Made by a program: the position numbers and the translations under genes. Positions 52,212 to 60,669 of a DNA stretch of 64,000 nucleotides are shown here, piece after piece. Position 1 is the stretch's first letter; each line of letters begins with the position of its first letter. The notes under the pieces were generated by a model. It was given only the letters and a program-made list of their open reading frames with translations. It searched no databases and was not told where the DNA came from. Source of the DNA: JBBDWR01 sp040902745 (GTDB taxonomy: Bacteria > Actinomycetota > UBA4738 > HRBIN12); the NCBI GenBank assembly GCA_040902745.1, contig JBBDWR010000028.1, forward strand, positions 124,001 to 188,000. Direction: 5' to 3'.

Positions 52212-52583
52212 GTGCCGATCATCCGCTCCGAGGACGCTCCGGCGTTCGAACTGCCGGGCATCGACGTCACCGGGTTCGCCGCACCCGCCCGAGGGTCCAC
52301 AGAGTCGACCACGTACCGGCTCGATGTGCGGCCCGGGGAAGAGCTCCCGAAGCACCGCCACGATCACGAAGAGATCGTGCACGTGCTCGCCGGTCCCTTC
52401 TTCCAGATCCTCGACGAGGAGACGTTCGAGTTGCAGGCCGGCGACACCGCGGTGATCCCCGCGGGGACGCTCCACTACGGCTACGCGAAGGATGCTCCGT
52501 CGTCGTTGTATTGTGCGATGCCGGCCGGCACGCTGATGCAGCGGCTCGACGGGACCGAGACCGTCCCCCCGTGGGGCGACTAA
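52212..52583 (+). CDS. Cupin-domain protein
   Basis: A 123-residue single-barrel cupin. Motif 1 is KHRHDHEEIVHVLAG, with three histidines and a glutamate positioned to bind metal. Motif 2 is GDTAVIPAGTLHYGY. Small cupins of this kind act as dioxygenases, isomerases or binding proteins; the substrate is unknown. The GTG at 52212 follows AAGGAGG. The next gene begins 2 bp after its stop, so it shares an operon with the amidohydrolase. The gene diverges from tldD. Confidence 0.8.
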   Translation: MPIIRSEDAPAFELPGIDVTGFAAPARGSTESTTYRLDVRPGEELPKHRHDHEEIVHVLAGPFFQILDEETFELQAGDTAVIPAGTLHYGYAKDAPSSLYCAMPAGTLMQRLDGTETVPPWGD

Positions 52584-52585
52584 CG

Positions 52586-53782
52586 ATGGCGATCTTCTTC
52601 GACGGCGTCTCGCTATTCGACGGCCGGACACTCAAGACGAAGCAGGGAGTGCTCGTCGCCGGCGGGCGGATCGAGTGGGTGGGACCCAGGACCCGCGCCC
52701 CGAAGCTCGCGGCCGCCGCGCACGAGGAACCGGGAGCCGGCCGAACGCTCACGCCGGGGCTCATCGACTGTCACGTGCACCTGACCTTCGACGGCTCCGC
52801 CGACTTCGCGGGGGAGGCGGCCGAACTCACGCCCGCGCTCGCGGCGATCAAGGCGGTCAACAACGCGGCGCGACACCTGCGTCACGGCGTGACGACGGTG
52901 CGCGATCTTGGGGGTCCGTACAACATCGTTCCCGATCTCGCGAAGGCGATCCAGGCCGGTCTCGTTCCCGGCCCAAGAACGCTCGCCGCCGGACACGCGC
53001 TCACGATCACCGGGGGTCATGGGCACAACGTGGCGTTCGCGCGCGAGGTGGACGGGCCGGACGCGATGCGCAAGGCCGTGCGGGAGGAGATCCGCGCGGG
53101 AGCCACCGCGATCAAACTCATCGCCACCGGTGGCGTGTTGACACCGGGGATCGGGTTGGACTTCACCGCGTACGACGTCGAAGAGCTCACCGCCGCCGTC
53201 GAAGAGGCGCACAAGTGGGGCAGGGTCGTCGCCGCGCACTCGATCGGAGTGGACGGTACGGCGGGAGCCGTGCGCGCGGGCGTCGACTCGATCGAGCACG
53301 GCGCCCTGATCGACGCAGCCACGGCGAAGCAGATGAAGGAGCGTGGGACCTTCGACGTTCCGACACTCTCGGCACTGCTGGGTATCGCCAACCATCCCGA
53401 GTCGGTTCCCGAGTACGCGGTGACGAAGGCGCGGTCGGTGGTCGAGCGGGCGCAGGACTCCTTCCGCCGCGTGATGCGCACAGGGGTCCGCGTCGCGATG
53501 GGCACCGATGCGGGTACGCCGCACAATCCGCACGGCAGTGGTCCGGGCGAGATCGTGAAGATGGTCGAGTGGGGCATGACGCCGCTCAACGCGATGCAGG
53601 CGGCGACCCTCCAGGCGGCCACGCTGCTGCGCTTGGATGCGGAGATCGGAACGGTGGAGTCCGGCAAGCTCGCCGATCTCGCGCTCTACGACGGTGAACC
53701 ACTCGAGGAGATCGCCTCGATCCTCGAACCGGTGCTCGTGCTCAAAGAGGGCGACGTCGTCTCGGGAGCGTTGACGGGCTGA
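52586..53782 (+). CDS. Amidohydrolase, Xaa-Pro dipeptidase/imidazolonepropionase-like
   Basis: A 398-residue amidohydrolase with a complete binuclear site: IDCHVHLTF, the carboxylatable lysine in ATAIKLIATGGV, histidines in VAAHSIG and SIEHGALID, and the aspartate of GTDAGTPHNPHG. This pattern is typical of enzymes that hydrolyse N-acyl or X-Pro/X-Arg dipeptides. The conserved GHALTITGGHGH segment fits that group. The substrate is not determinable. The ATG at 52586 follows the cupin stop by 2 bp. It stands next to TldD/TldE and a C45 peptidase, so the area is rich in peptide hydrolysis. It ends 7 bp from the convergent C45 gene. Confidence 0.87.
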   Translation: MAIFFDGVSLFDGRTLKTKQGVLVAGGRIEWVGPRTRAPKLAAAAHEEPGAGRTLTPGLIDCHVHLTFDGSADFAGEAAELTPALAAIKAVNNAARHLRHGVTTVRDLGGPYNIVPDLAKAIQAGLVPGPRTLAAGHALTITGGHGHNVAFAREVDGPDAMRKAVREEIRAGATAIKLIATGGVLTPGIGLDFTAYDVEELTAAVEEAHKWGRVVAAHSIGVDGTAGAVRAGVDSIEHGALIDAATAKQMKERGTFDVPTLSALLGIANHPESVPEYAVTKARSVVERAQDSFRRVMRTGVRVAMGTDAGTPHNPHGSGPGEIVKMVEWGMTPLNAMQAATLQAATLLRLDAEIGTVESGKLADLALYDGEPLEEIASILEPVLVLKEGDVVSGALTG

Positions 53783-53789
53783 GCCACGT

Positions 53790-54890
53790 TCACGCGATCA
53801 GCGCCGACTCCTCGGAACTTGTGTGCGTTGTGAAGGTGTAGGTCTGCTCCTGCGAGTCGCAGGGGTTGCCCCGTCCGAACGCGATCTGCTGCGTGGTGAT
53901 GTCGGCCACGACCCAGAACACCGTCTTGCTCGCGCGGTCGGTCGAGTCGGCGTGGCGGCACAACGACGGATCGCTCTGGTGGTCGGACAGCATCGTTCGC
54001 ATCGTCGACGGGTCGATCGAGCCACGGTGTCGGCCGAGCAGCCCTCTCGCTCGGTCGTAGCGCACCTGCGAGCCCCGCGCGTACTGCGGGTCGCCTTCGT
54101 AGGCGACCATCCGTTCGCACACGTAGTTGTTGGTGTGGGCGAGGGTGCCGTCGTCGCCGAGACCCGTGACCTCCGCGTCGGTCGCCGATCCCTCCACGTC
54201 GGCGACGGCACCGTCGCGGTGGGTGAGGACGTTGTTGTAGCTCGACGCCCGGTCGGGGCGCAGGCTGGCGCGCAGTGCCTCGTCGACGGATCGGCACCGC
54301 ATGATCTCGAACACCTGCAGGGACCGCGAGACGCCGATGCGCTCGTCGTTGGGTGACAGTTCGTTGCCGGTGAGGGCGAGTCCCGCCGAGTTGAACCCGA
54401 CCGACAGCCAGGGCGCTCCTCCGAGCTGGAAGATCACCGGATCACCCGGCACGGTCTTCTCGATCGCGACGATCTCGTCCTCGGCGTCCGGACCCAGGTC
54501 GTTGTTGTGTCCGACGAGCAGGTGCCCGTCGGTGGTGGCCTCCGGCCCGGCGACGAGGTCGCTGCAGCGTCCGATCGGCCGGCGATCCTCTGGGTCGTAC
54601 CAGATCTCCTCGATGCTCACGGCGAAGAACGTCAGTGGATCGACACCCGCGGCCTCGGCACAGCCGTCGAACTCCTCGAGCAGCCAGGGGTACGCGCGCT
54701 CCGCCACGATCCGGTAGCGCCCGGCCAGCGCGAGCTGCTGTTCGAGGGTGCGACCCGCGGGGATCGGGTTGGTGTCGGGATCCATGCGTGACGCCCGGCG
54801 GATCGCGGGCGCGAACGCGTCGCCGATCTGCCGGCCGACCTCTCGGTGCGATCCGGCGACGCGCAGGATCTCGATCGTTCGAGGAGCCAT
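53790..54890 (-). CDS. C45 family peptidase/acyltransferase (Ntn hydrolase)
   Basis: A 366-residue member of the isopenicillin acyltransferase-like group. The expected N-terminal nucleophile cysteine, exposed by autocleavage, is in RPIGRCSDLVAG near residue 108, followed by the family's LLVGHNNDLGPD, LGGAPWLSVGFNSAGLALTGNELS and SYNNVLTHRDG, VADVEGS segments. About 105 residues would be removed as a propeptide. Family members transfer or hydrolyse acyl groups on amines. The ATG at 54890 begins MAPRTIEILRVAGSHREVGRQIG. The bactofilin-like gene lies 5 bp upstream on the same strand, so they are probably cotranscribed. Confidence 0.85.
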   Translation of the reverse strand: MAPRTIEILRVAGSHREVGRQIGDAFAPAIRRASRMDPDTNPIPAGRTLEQQLALAGRYRIVAERAYPWLLEEFDGCAEAAGVDPLTFFAVSIEEIWYDPEDRRPIGRCSDLVAGPEATTDGHLLVGHNNDLGPDAEDEIVAIEKTVPGDPVIFQLGGAPWLSVGFNSAGLALTGNELSPNDERIGVSRSLQVFEIMRCRSVDEALRASLRPDRASSYNNVLTHRDGAVADVEGSATDAEVTGLGDDGTLAHTNNYVCERMVAYEGDPQYARGSQVRYDRARGLLGRHRGSIDPSTMRTMLSDHQSDPSLCRHADSTDRASKTVFWVVADITTQQIAFGRGNPCDSQEQTYTFTTHTSSEESALIA

Positions 54891-54895
54891 GTGCG

Positions 54896-55870
54896 TCAGC
54901 CTGCCGGGTTCGGAGGCAGGGGCGGCGTCGACGCCGGAGCGGGCGGGGGCGGGACCGAGTCGAGCGCCTCACCGCGTGCATCAGCACGGCGCGCCGCGCT
55001 CGCAAGGATCCCGAGTCCGATCGCGCTGGCTAGGAACCAGGACAGACCCGCGAGGAAGGGCACGAGCGCGATCAGCCGCAGCAGCAACCACCCGATTAGG
55101 AACGCGAGGAAGCGTGACCGTGGTTCCTTCAAGATGAGGCGTCCGACGACGTGCGTGGTCGCGACGTAGCCCACCGAATAGATCGCGAAGAGCGCGAAGA
55201 GCAGTCCGAGTCCGAACGGGATCCCGACCAGGGTTATCAATGCCACCACCCCGACGACCGGCAACAAGAAGAACAACCCCGCGCCCCACGCGATCGAGCT
55301 CCCGGTTCGCTCGCGCAGCTGCCGGGGCAGGGCATCCATCGCGCGGGGCGCGAACGCAAGCAGGAGGATCCCGACCAACAACAGCGACAGCGATGTCGCG
55401 ATCCAGACGACGACGCGGGAGGCGTACGTGAAGTCGACGTCCACGTTGCTCACCCGCTTGGTCGACCCACCGATCGTGGCCGTCGGATCCACGATCGGCG
55501 CCTCTCGCGTCGACAGGTCGCCGGTGATCTCCGCACCCGGACCGACCGTAACGAGGCCGCTGAACACCGTCACGCTCCCGACCACCCGGCCGGTGATCTC
55601 TGTGTCGCCGTTGAATACGACGACGTCGCCGTCGACCTCTCCCTCGATCACCGCGGTTCCGTTGAACAGGACCACGCCGGACACGGAGTCCCCCGACTCG
55701 ACGCGCACGTCGCCGTTGAGCACGACCTGTGCGTCGTTGCCGACGTCGGTTTCCAGATCCTGATCGGGAGTGACCTGTGCCGAGGCAGGCGCGGCCGCGA
55801 TGGCCGACACGGCGGCGATGGCCAGGACGAGCACGGCGATGCGCGCGAAGCGATGGTTCGGACGGGACAC
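54896..55870 (-). CDS. Exported bactofilin-like domain fused to membrane segments
   Basis: A 324-residue protein. A signal peptide (IAVLVLAIAAVSAIAAAPASAQ) is followed by a short right-handed beta-helix of bactofilin type (about 35-125: VVLFNGTAVIEGEVDGDVVVFNGDTEITGRVVGSVTVFSG), then about five hydrophobic segments and a Pro-rich tail. Bactofilins usually polymerise in the cytoplasm; here the helix should lie outside the membrane. The GTG at 55870 follows AGGAGG and is preferred over the longer frame from 55927. Cotranscription with the C45 gene is likely. Confidence 0.8.
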   Translation of the reverse strand: MSRPNHRFARIAVLVLAIAAVSAIAAAPASAQVTPDQDLETDVGNDAQVVLNGDVRVESGDSVSGVVLFNGTAVIEGEVDGDVVVFNGDTEITGRVVGSVTVFSGLVTVGPGAEITGDLSTREAPIVDPTATIGGSTKRVSNVDVDFTYASRVVVWIATSLSLLLVGILLLAFAPRAMDALPRQLRERTGSSIAWGAGLFFLLPVVGVVALITLVGIPFGLGLLFALFAIYSVGYVATTHVVGRLILKEPRSRFLAFLIGWLLLRLIALVPFLAGLSWFLASAIGLGILASAARRADARGEALDSVPPPPAPASTPPLPPNPAG

Positions 55871-56040
55871 GGCGGGTCCTCCTATGGGTCGGATGAGCGT
55901 CGAGATCCACCAGGCTAGTCCACGCACGGATATCCGGATACCGGTCCCGAGTCCTCACACGAACGTGTCGGCCCTGCAAGCTAGGTTCGATCTCACGGTG
56001 TTCGCCTACAGGCGAGCGCGCGAGGCGGCAGGAGCGTGCA

Positions 56041-57036
56041 ATGGAACAGATCGGGATCGGGCTGGTGGCGCTGGGAGTCGGCCTGGCGCTCGGACTGGCG
56101 GTCGCGGCCGCGATGCGTGCGCGATCGGCTCCTGTGGGCGAGGCAGGTTCCGCTGCTCGGCTCGAAGCGCGCCTCGAGGTGCAGGCGGCCGAGCTGCGGC
56201 GCTTGGCCGACGGCGCCCACGTGCGCGACGAGGGTGCGCAGCGGTTGCACGATGCCGTCGATGCAGCGCGCCGGGCGGTGCACGAACTCACCGTCCGCGA
56301 CGAGCAGCGACGTGCCCAACAGCAGCTCGACTCGGAAGTGGTGCGACGCCTGTCGACGGTGCTCGCGGGCGGCGCGTCCAAGGGCCGCGCCGGCGAGAAC
56401 GTCTTGCGTGAGCACCTTTCGGAGCTGCCTCCCGGCATGCTCGTCACCGACTTCCGTGTCAACGGAAAGGTCGTGGAGTTCGGGCTGCTGCTCCCCGACG
56501 GCCGCAGGCTTCCTATCGATTCGAAATGGTCGGCCCGAGCTGAACTCGAGGCGCTCGACGCGTGCACCGATCCCGCCGAGCGAGACGTGCTCGCACGCGA
56601 GGTCGAAAAGGTGGTGGTTCTCCGAGCGCGCGAGGTCGCGCAGTATCTCGATCCCGCATTGACCGCGTCGGTCGCGGTGGCCGCCGTGCCCGATGCCGCC
56701 TACGAGGTCCTTCGCCGTGCCCACGCGGATGCGTTCGCGCGCGGCGTGGTGATCGTTCCCTACTCCAGCGCGCTCCCGATCGTGTTGTTCCTCTACTCGC
56801 TGGCACAGCGATATGGAGATGCCGGAGACGTACGCTCGTGTCTGTCCGAGCTCGACTCGGTGTTCGATGTCCTCGAGGTCGCGCTCGAGAACAAGATCTC
56901 TCGAGGGGCCACGATGGTGGCCAACGGCGCCGATGAGTTCCGTTCCCAGCTCGGCAAGGCCCGCGGTTCGCTGGCCCGAGCCACGGCGGTGCGCGTCGAC
57001 GATCCGGCACCGGAGGCACTCGAGATCGTGCGCTGA
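56041..57036 (+). CDS. rmuC: RmuC-family protein
   Basis: A 331-residue protein: an N-terminal hydrophobic helix (IGIGLVALGVGLALGLAVAAAM), a coiled coil (about 40-100) and the RmuC nuclease-like domain with GRAGENVLREHL, VVEFGLLLPDGRRLPIDSKWS and VPDAAYEVLRRAHADAFARGVVIVPYSS. RmuC limits recombination at short inverted repeats; the endonuclease-like fold is a prediction. The ATG at 56041 follows GGCAGGAG. A TAGGTT box at 55982-55987 may be its promoter, with a short CGCCT/AGGCG hairpin in the leader. It diverges from the bactofilin-like gene. Confidence 0.88.
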   Translation: MEQIGIGLVALGVGLALGLAVAAAMRARSAPVGEAGSAARLEARLEVQAAELRRLADGAHVRDEGAQRLHDAVDAARRAVHELTVRDEQRRAQQQLDSEVVRRLSTVLAGGASKGRAGENVLREHLSELPPGMLVTDFRVNGKVVEFGLLLPDGRRLPIDSKWSARAELEALDACTDPAERDVLAREVEKVVVLRAREVAQYLDPALTASVAVAAVPDAAYEVLRRAHADAFARGVVIVPYSSALPIVLFLYSLAQRYGDAGDVRSCLSELDSVFDVLEVALENKISRGATMVANGADEFRSQLGKARGSLARATAVRVDDPAPEALEIVR

Positions 57037-57055
57037 CCGTTCTCCCCGTCGCGGG

Positions 57056-57061
57056 TAGCCT
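57056..57061 (+). promoter_or_regulatory. -10 box for leaderless gene at 57069 (TAGCCT)
   Basis: TAGCCT ends 7 nt before the ATG at 57069, identical in sequence and spacing to the hutH box. No ribosome site lies between. Confidence 0.6.
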
Positions 57062-57068
57062 GGCAACG

Positions 57069-57431
57069 ATGGAGGACTTCGAGCGAGCGCTTCTCGATCT
57101 CGGGTTCCGTCGCAGCGACGAGCGGCGCACCGGCCGGGCGTTCGGTGACCTGTACGTCGGAACGCCGAACCGTTTCACCACCTACACGGTGCAGCTCACC
57201 GACGACGACCGGGCGTTGTTCTCCTGGGAGTTCGCGATCGCCGACTACGTAGCGACCCTCGGGATGCAGGTCGGTTCGGATGAGGGACTCAACCAGTACC
57301 TCTACCCGCGGGAGGACCTGCGAGGGCCACAGGACGTCTCATGGCTCACCGCTGCACTCGATCACACCGAGGCGATGCTCGCGTCCGTGCGACTCGCCCA
57401 GGTAGCCGACCCCAACGCGCGGAATGAATGA
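57069..57431 (+). CDS. Small protein of unknown function
   Basis: A 120-residue soluble protein without signal peptide or membrane helix. It is rich in acidic and aromatic residues (TYTVQLTDDDRALFSWEFAI) and probably a small alpha/beta fold. I do not recognise it. Evidence that it is real: a leaderless promoter geometry, and a stop codon that overlaps the start of the GH114 gene (ATGA), so the two are coupled. Confidence 0.6.
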   Translation: MEDFERALLDLGFRRSDERRTGRAFGDLYVGTPNRFTTYTVQLTDDDRALFSWEFAIADYVATLGMQVGSDEGLNQYLYPREDLRGPQDVSWLTAALDHTEAMLASVRLAQVADPNARNE

Positions 57432-58357
57432 GCTTCAGCTCCGTGACGCCGGATGCCGATAACAAGATGATGCGTCGTCTCGCCGCGCTCCTGATCGCGT
57501 TATGCACGCTGCTGCTGATCGGCGGCGCAGTGTCGTCGGCCGGCGCGGTCGCTGTCGCCGGCGGGCCCTTCGAGCGCGAGGTTCGTGCCCCGGCTCCCCG
57601 TCGGGCGCTCCCTGCGTCGGTCGCCTGTGTGGGCTCGTGCTGGATCCCGGATCTCGATACGAGCTGGCAATGGCAGTTGCAGGGGACGATCGACACATCC
57701 GTCGTTGTCGACATGTACGACATCGACCTGTTCGAGACTCCGATGAGCACGATCGACGAGCTGCACGGCGACGGCTCGGCGGTCGTGTGCTACCTCAGCG
57801 CCGGCTCCTGGGAGAAGTGGCGGCCGGACGCGGACGAGTTCCCCGCGAAGGTGTTGGGAAACAAGCTCGATGGGTGGCCGGGGGAGCGGTGGCTGGATAT
57901 CCGACGGCTCCGGGTCTTGCGTCCGATCATGAACGCTCGCCTGGACAAGTGTGCCGACAAGGGCTTCGACGGCGTGGAGTTCGACAATGTCGAGGCGTTC
58001 AAGAATCACCCCGGGTTCCCGATCGACGGCGCGGACCAGCTCCGCTACAACGTCTACCTCGCGAACGCCGCCCATGCTCGAGGGCTGTCCGCCGCGCTCA
58101 AGAACGATCTGTCGCAGATCCCCGTACTCGTGGACTACTACGACTACGCGCTGAACGAACAGTGTCACCAGTACCGCGAGTGCGATCGACTCGATCGGTT
58201 CGTCGACGAGGGCAAGGCGGTATTCGGTGTCGAGTACCGGCTGAGGCCGGCGGAGTTCTGCCCCCAGGCCAACGCGCACGACTTCAACTTCTTGAAGAAG
58301 GAACTCGCGCTCAGGGCGCTGCCGAGGATCGATTGCCGAACGTGGAGCGCACCCTAG
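57428..58357 (+). CDS. Secreted GH114-type endo-alpha-1,4-polygalactosaminidase-like protein
   Basis: A 309-residue exported glycosidase-like TIM barrel. The signal peptide begins at MMRRLAALLIALCTLLLI, and a cleavage region follows GAVAVA. GH114 features are WQWQLQGTID, VCYLSAGSWEKWRPD, GERWLDIRR, DKCADKGFDGVEFDNVEAF and LKNDLSQI. The catalytic acidic residues are probably among the GVEFDNVE and DLFETP positions, an inference. It would cleave galactosaminogalactan-like polysaccharide. The ATG at 57428 overlaps the preceding stop; the ATG at 57467 directly before the signal peptide is a credible alternative. Confidence 0.85.
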   Translation: MSFSSVTPDADNKMMRRLAALLIALCTLLLIGGAVSSAGAVAVAGGPFEREVRAPAPRRALPASVACVGSCWIPDLDTSWQWQLQGTIDTSVVVDMYDIDLFETPMSTIDELHGDGSAVVCYLSAGSWEKWRPDADEFPAKVLGNKLDGWPGERWLDIRRLRVLRPIMNARLDKCADKGFDGVEFDNVEAFKNHPGFPIDGADQLRYNVYLANAAHARGLSAALKNDLSQIPVLVDYYDYALNEQCHQYRECDRLDRFVDEGKAVFGVEYRLRPAEFCPQANAHDFNFLKKELALRALPRIDCRTWSAP

Positions 58358-58378
58358 AAACTCGCGTCCCGATCTCTC

Positions 58379-58408
58379 TTGACGCCGCTCACCCTCGTAG
58401 TGCATAGT
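58379..58408 (+). promoter_or_regulatory. Promoter of the arginine operon
   Basis: TTGACG (58379-58384), 18-bp spacer and CATAGT (58403-58408) form the best -35/-10 pair seen in the window. The transcript would start near 58415, only a few bases before the ATG at 58419, so argC is essentially leaderless. The -10 box lies inside the ARG box. Confidence 0.65.
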
Positions 58409-58416
58409 TATGCACT
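58399..58416. promoter_or_regulatory. ARG box (ArgR operator) of argC
   Basis: AGTGCATAGTTATGCACT is a perfect 8-2-8 palindrome. It matches the TGCAT-centred operators known for actinobacterial ArgR. It covers the -10 box and start point of the arg promoter, and argR itself is in the operon, so arginine-dependent autorepression is expected. Confidence 0.82.
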
Positions 58417-58418
58417 TC

Positions 58419-59471
58419 ATGCCTGATCCATCCACCACCCGCGTCGCGATCTTGGGCGCCTCCGGGTACACGGGGGGCGAGCTCGTACGCCTGCTCTCGG
58501 GCCACCCGGCAGCCGAGGTGACCTACCTCGGCGCGAACAGCTCGGCAGGAAAGACCTTGGCCCAGGCGCAGCCTCAGCTCGCCGCGCTGGGCGACATGCT
58601 GCTCGAGCCGATAGATGCCGGAGCCGTCGCGTCGCGGGCGGACGTCGCGTTCTGCGCGCTCCCGCATGGGGCGAGCGCGGAGCTGGCCCCGTCGATGCTC
58701 GAGGCCGGGATGCGCGTCGTCGACCTCGCGGGGGACTTCCGGCTCGACGCTGCCGCGTACCCGGAGTGGTACGGCTGGGAGCATCCCGCTCCCGAGTGGC
58801 TGGAGAAGGCGGTGTACGGCCTCCCGGAGCTGTTCCGCGACGAGATCGCGGGAGCGCAGCTCGTCGCGAACCCCGGCTGCTATCCGACGGCCGCGTCGAT
58901 CGGTTTGGCTCCACTTCTGGAGGCGGGACTGGTCTCGGCCGAACAGATCCTCGTGGACGGCAAGACCGGTCTGTCGGGTGCGGGCCGCGGCGCGAGCGAG
59001 GCCACGTTGTACTCCTCCACGGAGGAGAGCGTGCGACCCTATCGGTTCCCGAACCATCAGCACACACCGGAGATCGAGCGGTCGCTCGCGCTCGCGAGCG
59101 GTCAGCTGCCGTCGGTGTTGTTCGTGCCGCATCTCGTGCCGACGGTGCGCGGGGTGCTCACGACCTCGTATGCCAAGCTCCGGGTGGACGCCACCTCCGA
59201 ATCGCTGACGCAGGTGCTGGCCGACCGCTACGCGGACGCGCCGTTCGTTCGCGTGGTCGAGGCGGGCGAGATGATCGACTCCAAGCGGGTTCGCGGGAGC
59301 AACGTGGTCGAACTGCAGGCCGTCGCGGACGGGCGGACGTCCACCGCCGTCGTCGCCGCGGCGGTGGACAACCTGGTCAAGGGTGCGGCGGGTCAGGCGA
59401 TCCAGAACTGGAACCTGATGGCGGGCCTCGACGAGTCCGCCGGTCTCCCGGTCCTCGGGGTGTACCCATGA
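58419..59471 (+). CDS. argC: N-acetyl-gamma-glutamyl-phosphate reductase
   Basis: A 350-residue enzyme of arginine synthesis (third step, NADPH-dependent). The NADP site is VAILGASGYTGGELVRLL, and the catalytic cysteine is in VANPGCYPTA. The conserved PHG (CALPHGASAE), AGDFRL and GKTGLSGAGRG are present. The ATG at 58419 is preferred over 58410 because the likely transcript starts at about 58415, inside the ARG box. It is the first gene of argC-J-B-D-R-G; its stop overlaps argJ (ATGA). Confidence 0.96.
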   Translation: MPDPSTTRVAILGASGYTGGELVRLLSGHPAAEVTYLGANSSAGKTLAQAQPQLAALGDMLLEPIDAGAVASRADVAFCALPHGASAELAPSMLEAGMRVVDLAGDFRLDAAAYPEWYGWEHPAPEWLEKAVYGLPELFRDEIAGAQLVANPGCYPTAASIGLAPLLEAGLVSAEQILVDGKTGLSGAGRGASEATLYSSTEESVRPYRFPNHQHTPEIERSLALASGQLPSVLFVPHLVPTVRGVLTTSYAKLRVDATSESLTQVLADRYADAPFVRVVEAGEMIDSKRVRGSNVVELQAVADGRTSTAVVAAAVDNLVKGAAGQAIQNWNLMAGLDESAGLPVLGVYP

Positions 59472-60658
59472 GTGTCACGTTCCCAGCGGGGTTCCGCGCG
59501 GCCGGCGTCGTCGCGGGGTTCAAGCCCTCCGGCGCACCCGACCTCGGGCTGCTGGTCGCCGACGGATCCGCGTCGGCCGCGGGCGTCTTCACGACGAACG
59601 CGTTCCGTGCCGCACCGGTGGAGCTGTGCGCGCGCCGTCTGGCCGACGGGACGACCAGCGCTGTACTCGTCAACGCGGGACAGGCGAATGCCGCGACCGG
59701 CGAGACCGGAACCCGAGACGCACTGCGATCGACCGAAGAGGTGGCAGAGGCGTTGGGGGTAGATGCGAGCGCCGTGCTCGCTTGCTCCACGGGGGTCATC
59801 GGTGAGCCTTTGCATATGGACGAGCTCCTCACGGGGGTCCCGGCGGTGGTCCGGGTGCTGTCCACCGACGGGGGCCCGGAGTTCGCACAGGCGATCATGA
59901 CCACCGACACGGTGTCGAAGCAGGCGACGGCGCAGGCGGGCAGGTATCGGGTCGGGGGTGCGGCGAAGGGCGTCGGCATGATCGCTCCTGACCTCGCCAC
60001 GATGCTCGTGTTCGTGACGACGGACGCGTCTGTGCCGCCGGCGGCGGTGCACGAACTCGCGACGACCGTGCTGGAACCGGCCTTCGAATCGCTCTCGGTC
60101 GACGCGTCGACGTCGACGAACGACACGGTTCTGCTGCTCGCGTCGGGCGCTGCGGGCGGCGACGCGGTCACGCCGTCTTCCACGGCCTGGTCCGAGGTGT
60201 CCTCGGCGATCGAGGCCGTTGCGTCCTCCCTGCTGGATCAGCTCGCCGCGGACGCAGAGGGAGCAACTCACGTGCTGCTCGTCGAGATCTCCGGCGCGGC
60301 GACGACGGGGCAGGCGAGGATCGCCGCGAAGGCCGTCGCCGATTCGCCGCTCGTCAAGACCGCCGCGTTCGGCGGCGACCCGAACCCCGGACGCATCCTG
60401 CAGGCAGTCGGCGCGGCGGGGATCCAGATGGATCCCGCGCGGGTCGACGTCGCGATCGGCGAGGTTCCCGTGATCCGGGCGGGCGTGGTCGAGCCGGCCT
60501 ACTTCGCGCCGGGTGGAGACGAGCAGGCTCGGGCGGCGATGAAGGAGCCCCAGATCGCCTACCGGATCCGGCTCGGCGACGGGCCCGGAACGAGCCGAGT
60601 GCTCGGATGCGATCTGTCGCACGACTACGTCCGGATCAACGGCGAGTACACGACCTGA
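59468..60658 (+). CDS. argJ: Bifunctional ornithine acetyltransferase/N-acetylglutamate synthase
   Basis: A 396-residue Ntn-type enzyme that recycles the acetyl group from N-acetylornithine to glutamate, and can also acetylate glutamate from acetyl-CoA. The autocleavage threonine lies in KGVGMIAPDLATMLVF, where the precursor splits into alpha and beta chains. FTTNAFRAAPV, NAGQANAATG, TGVIGEPL and GGDPNPGRILQAVG are family segments. The ATG at 59468 overlaps the argC stop. With argJ present the cyclic pathway applies. The gene ends 11 bp before argB. Confidence 0.96.
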   Translation: MSVTFPAGFRAAGVVAGFKPSGAPDLGLLVADGSASAAGVFTTNAFRAAPVELCARRLADGTTSAVLVNAGQANAATGETGTRDALRSTEEVAEALGVDASAVLACSTGVIGEPLHMDELLTGVPAVVRVLSTDGGPEFAQAIMTTDTVSKQATAQAGRYRVGGAAKGVGMIAPDLATMLVFVTTDASVPPAAVHELATTVLEPAFESLSVDASTSTNDTVLLLASGAAGGDAVTPSSTAWSEVSSAIEAVASSLLDQLAADAEGATHVLLVEISGAATTGQARIAAKAVADSPLVKTAAFGGDPNPGRILQAVGAAGIQMDPARVDVAIGEVPVIRAGVVEPAYFAPGGDEQARAAMKEPQIAYRIRLGDGPGTSRVLGCDLSHDYVRINGEYTT

Positions 60659-60669
60659 GGAGCGCGCAC

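Noticed and set aside
58410..58418. Earlier ATG for argC at 58410
   Set aside because: It lies inside the ARG box and upstream of the expected transcript start (about 58415). The ATG at 58419 fits better.
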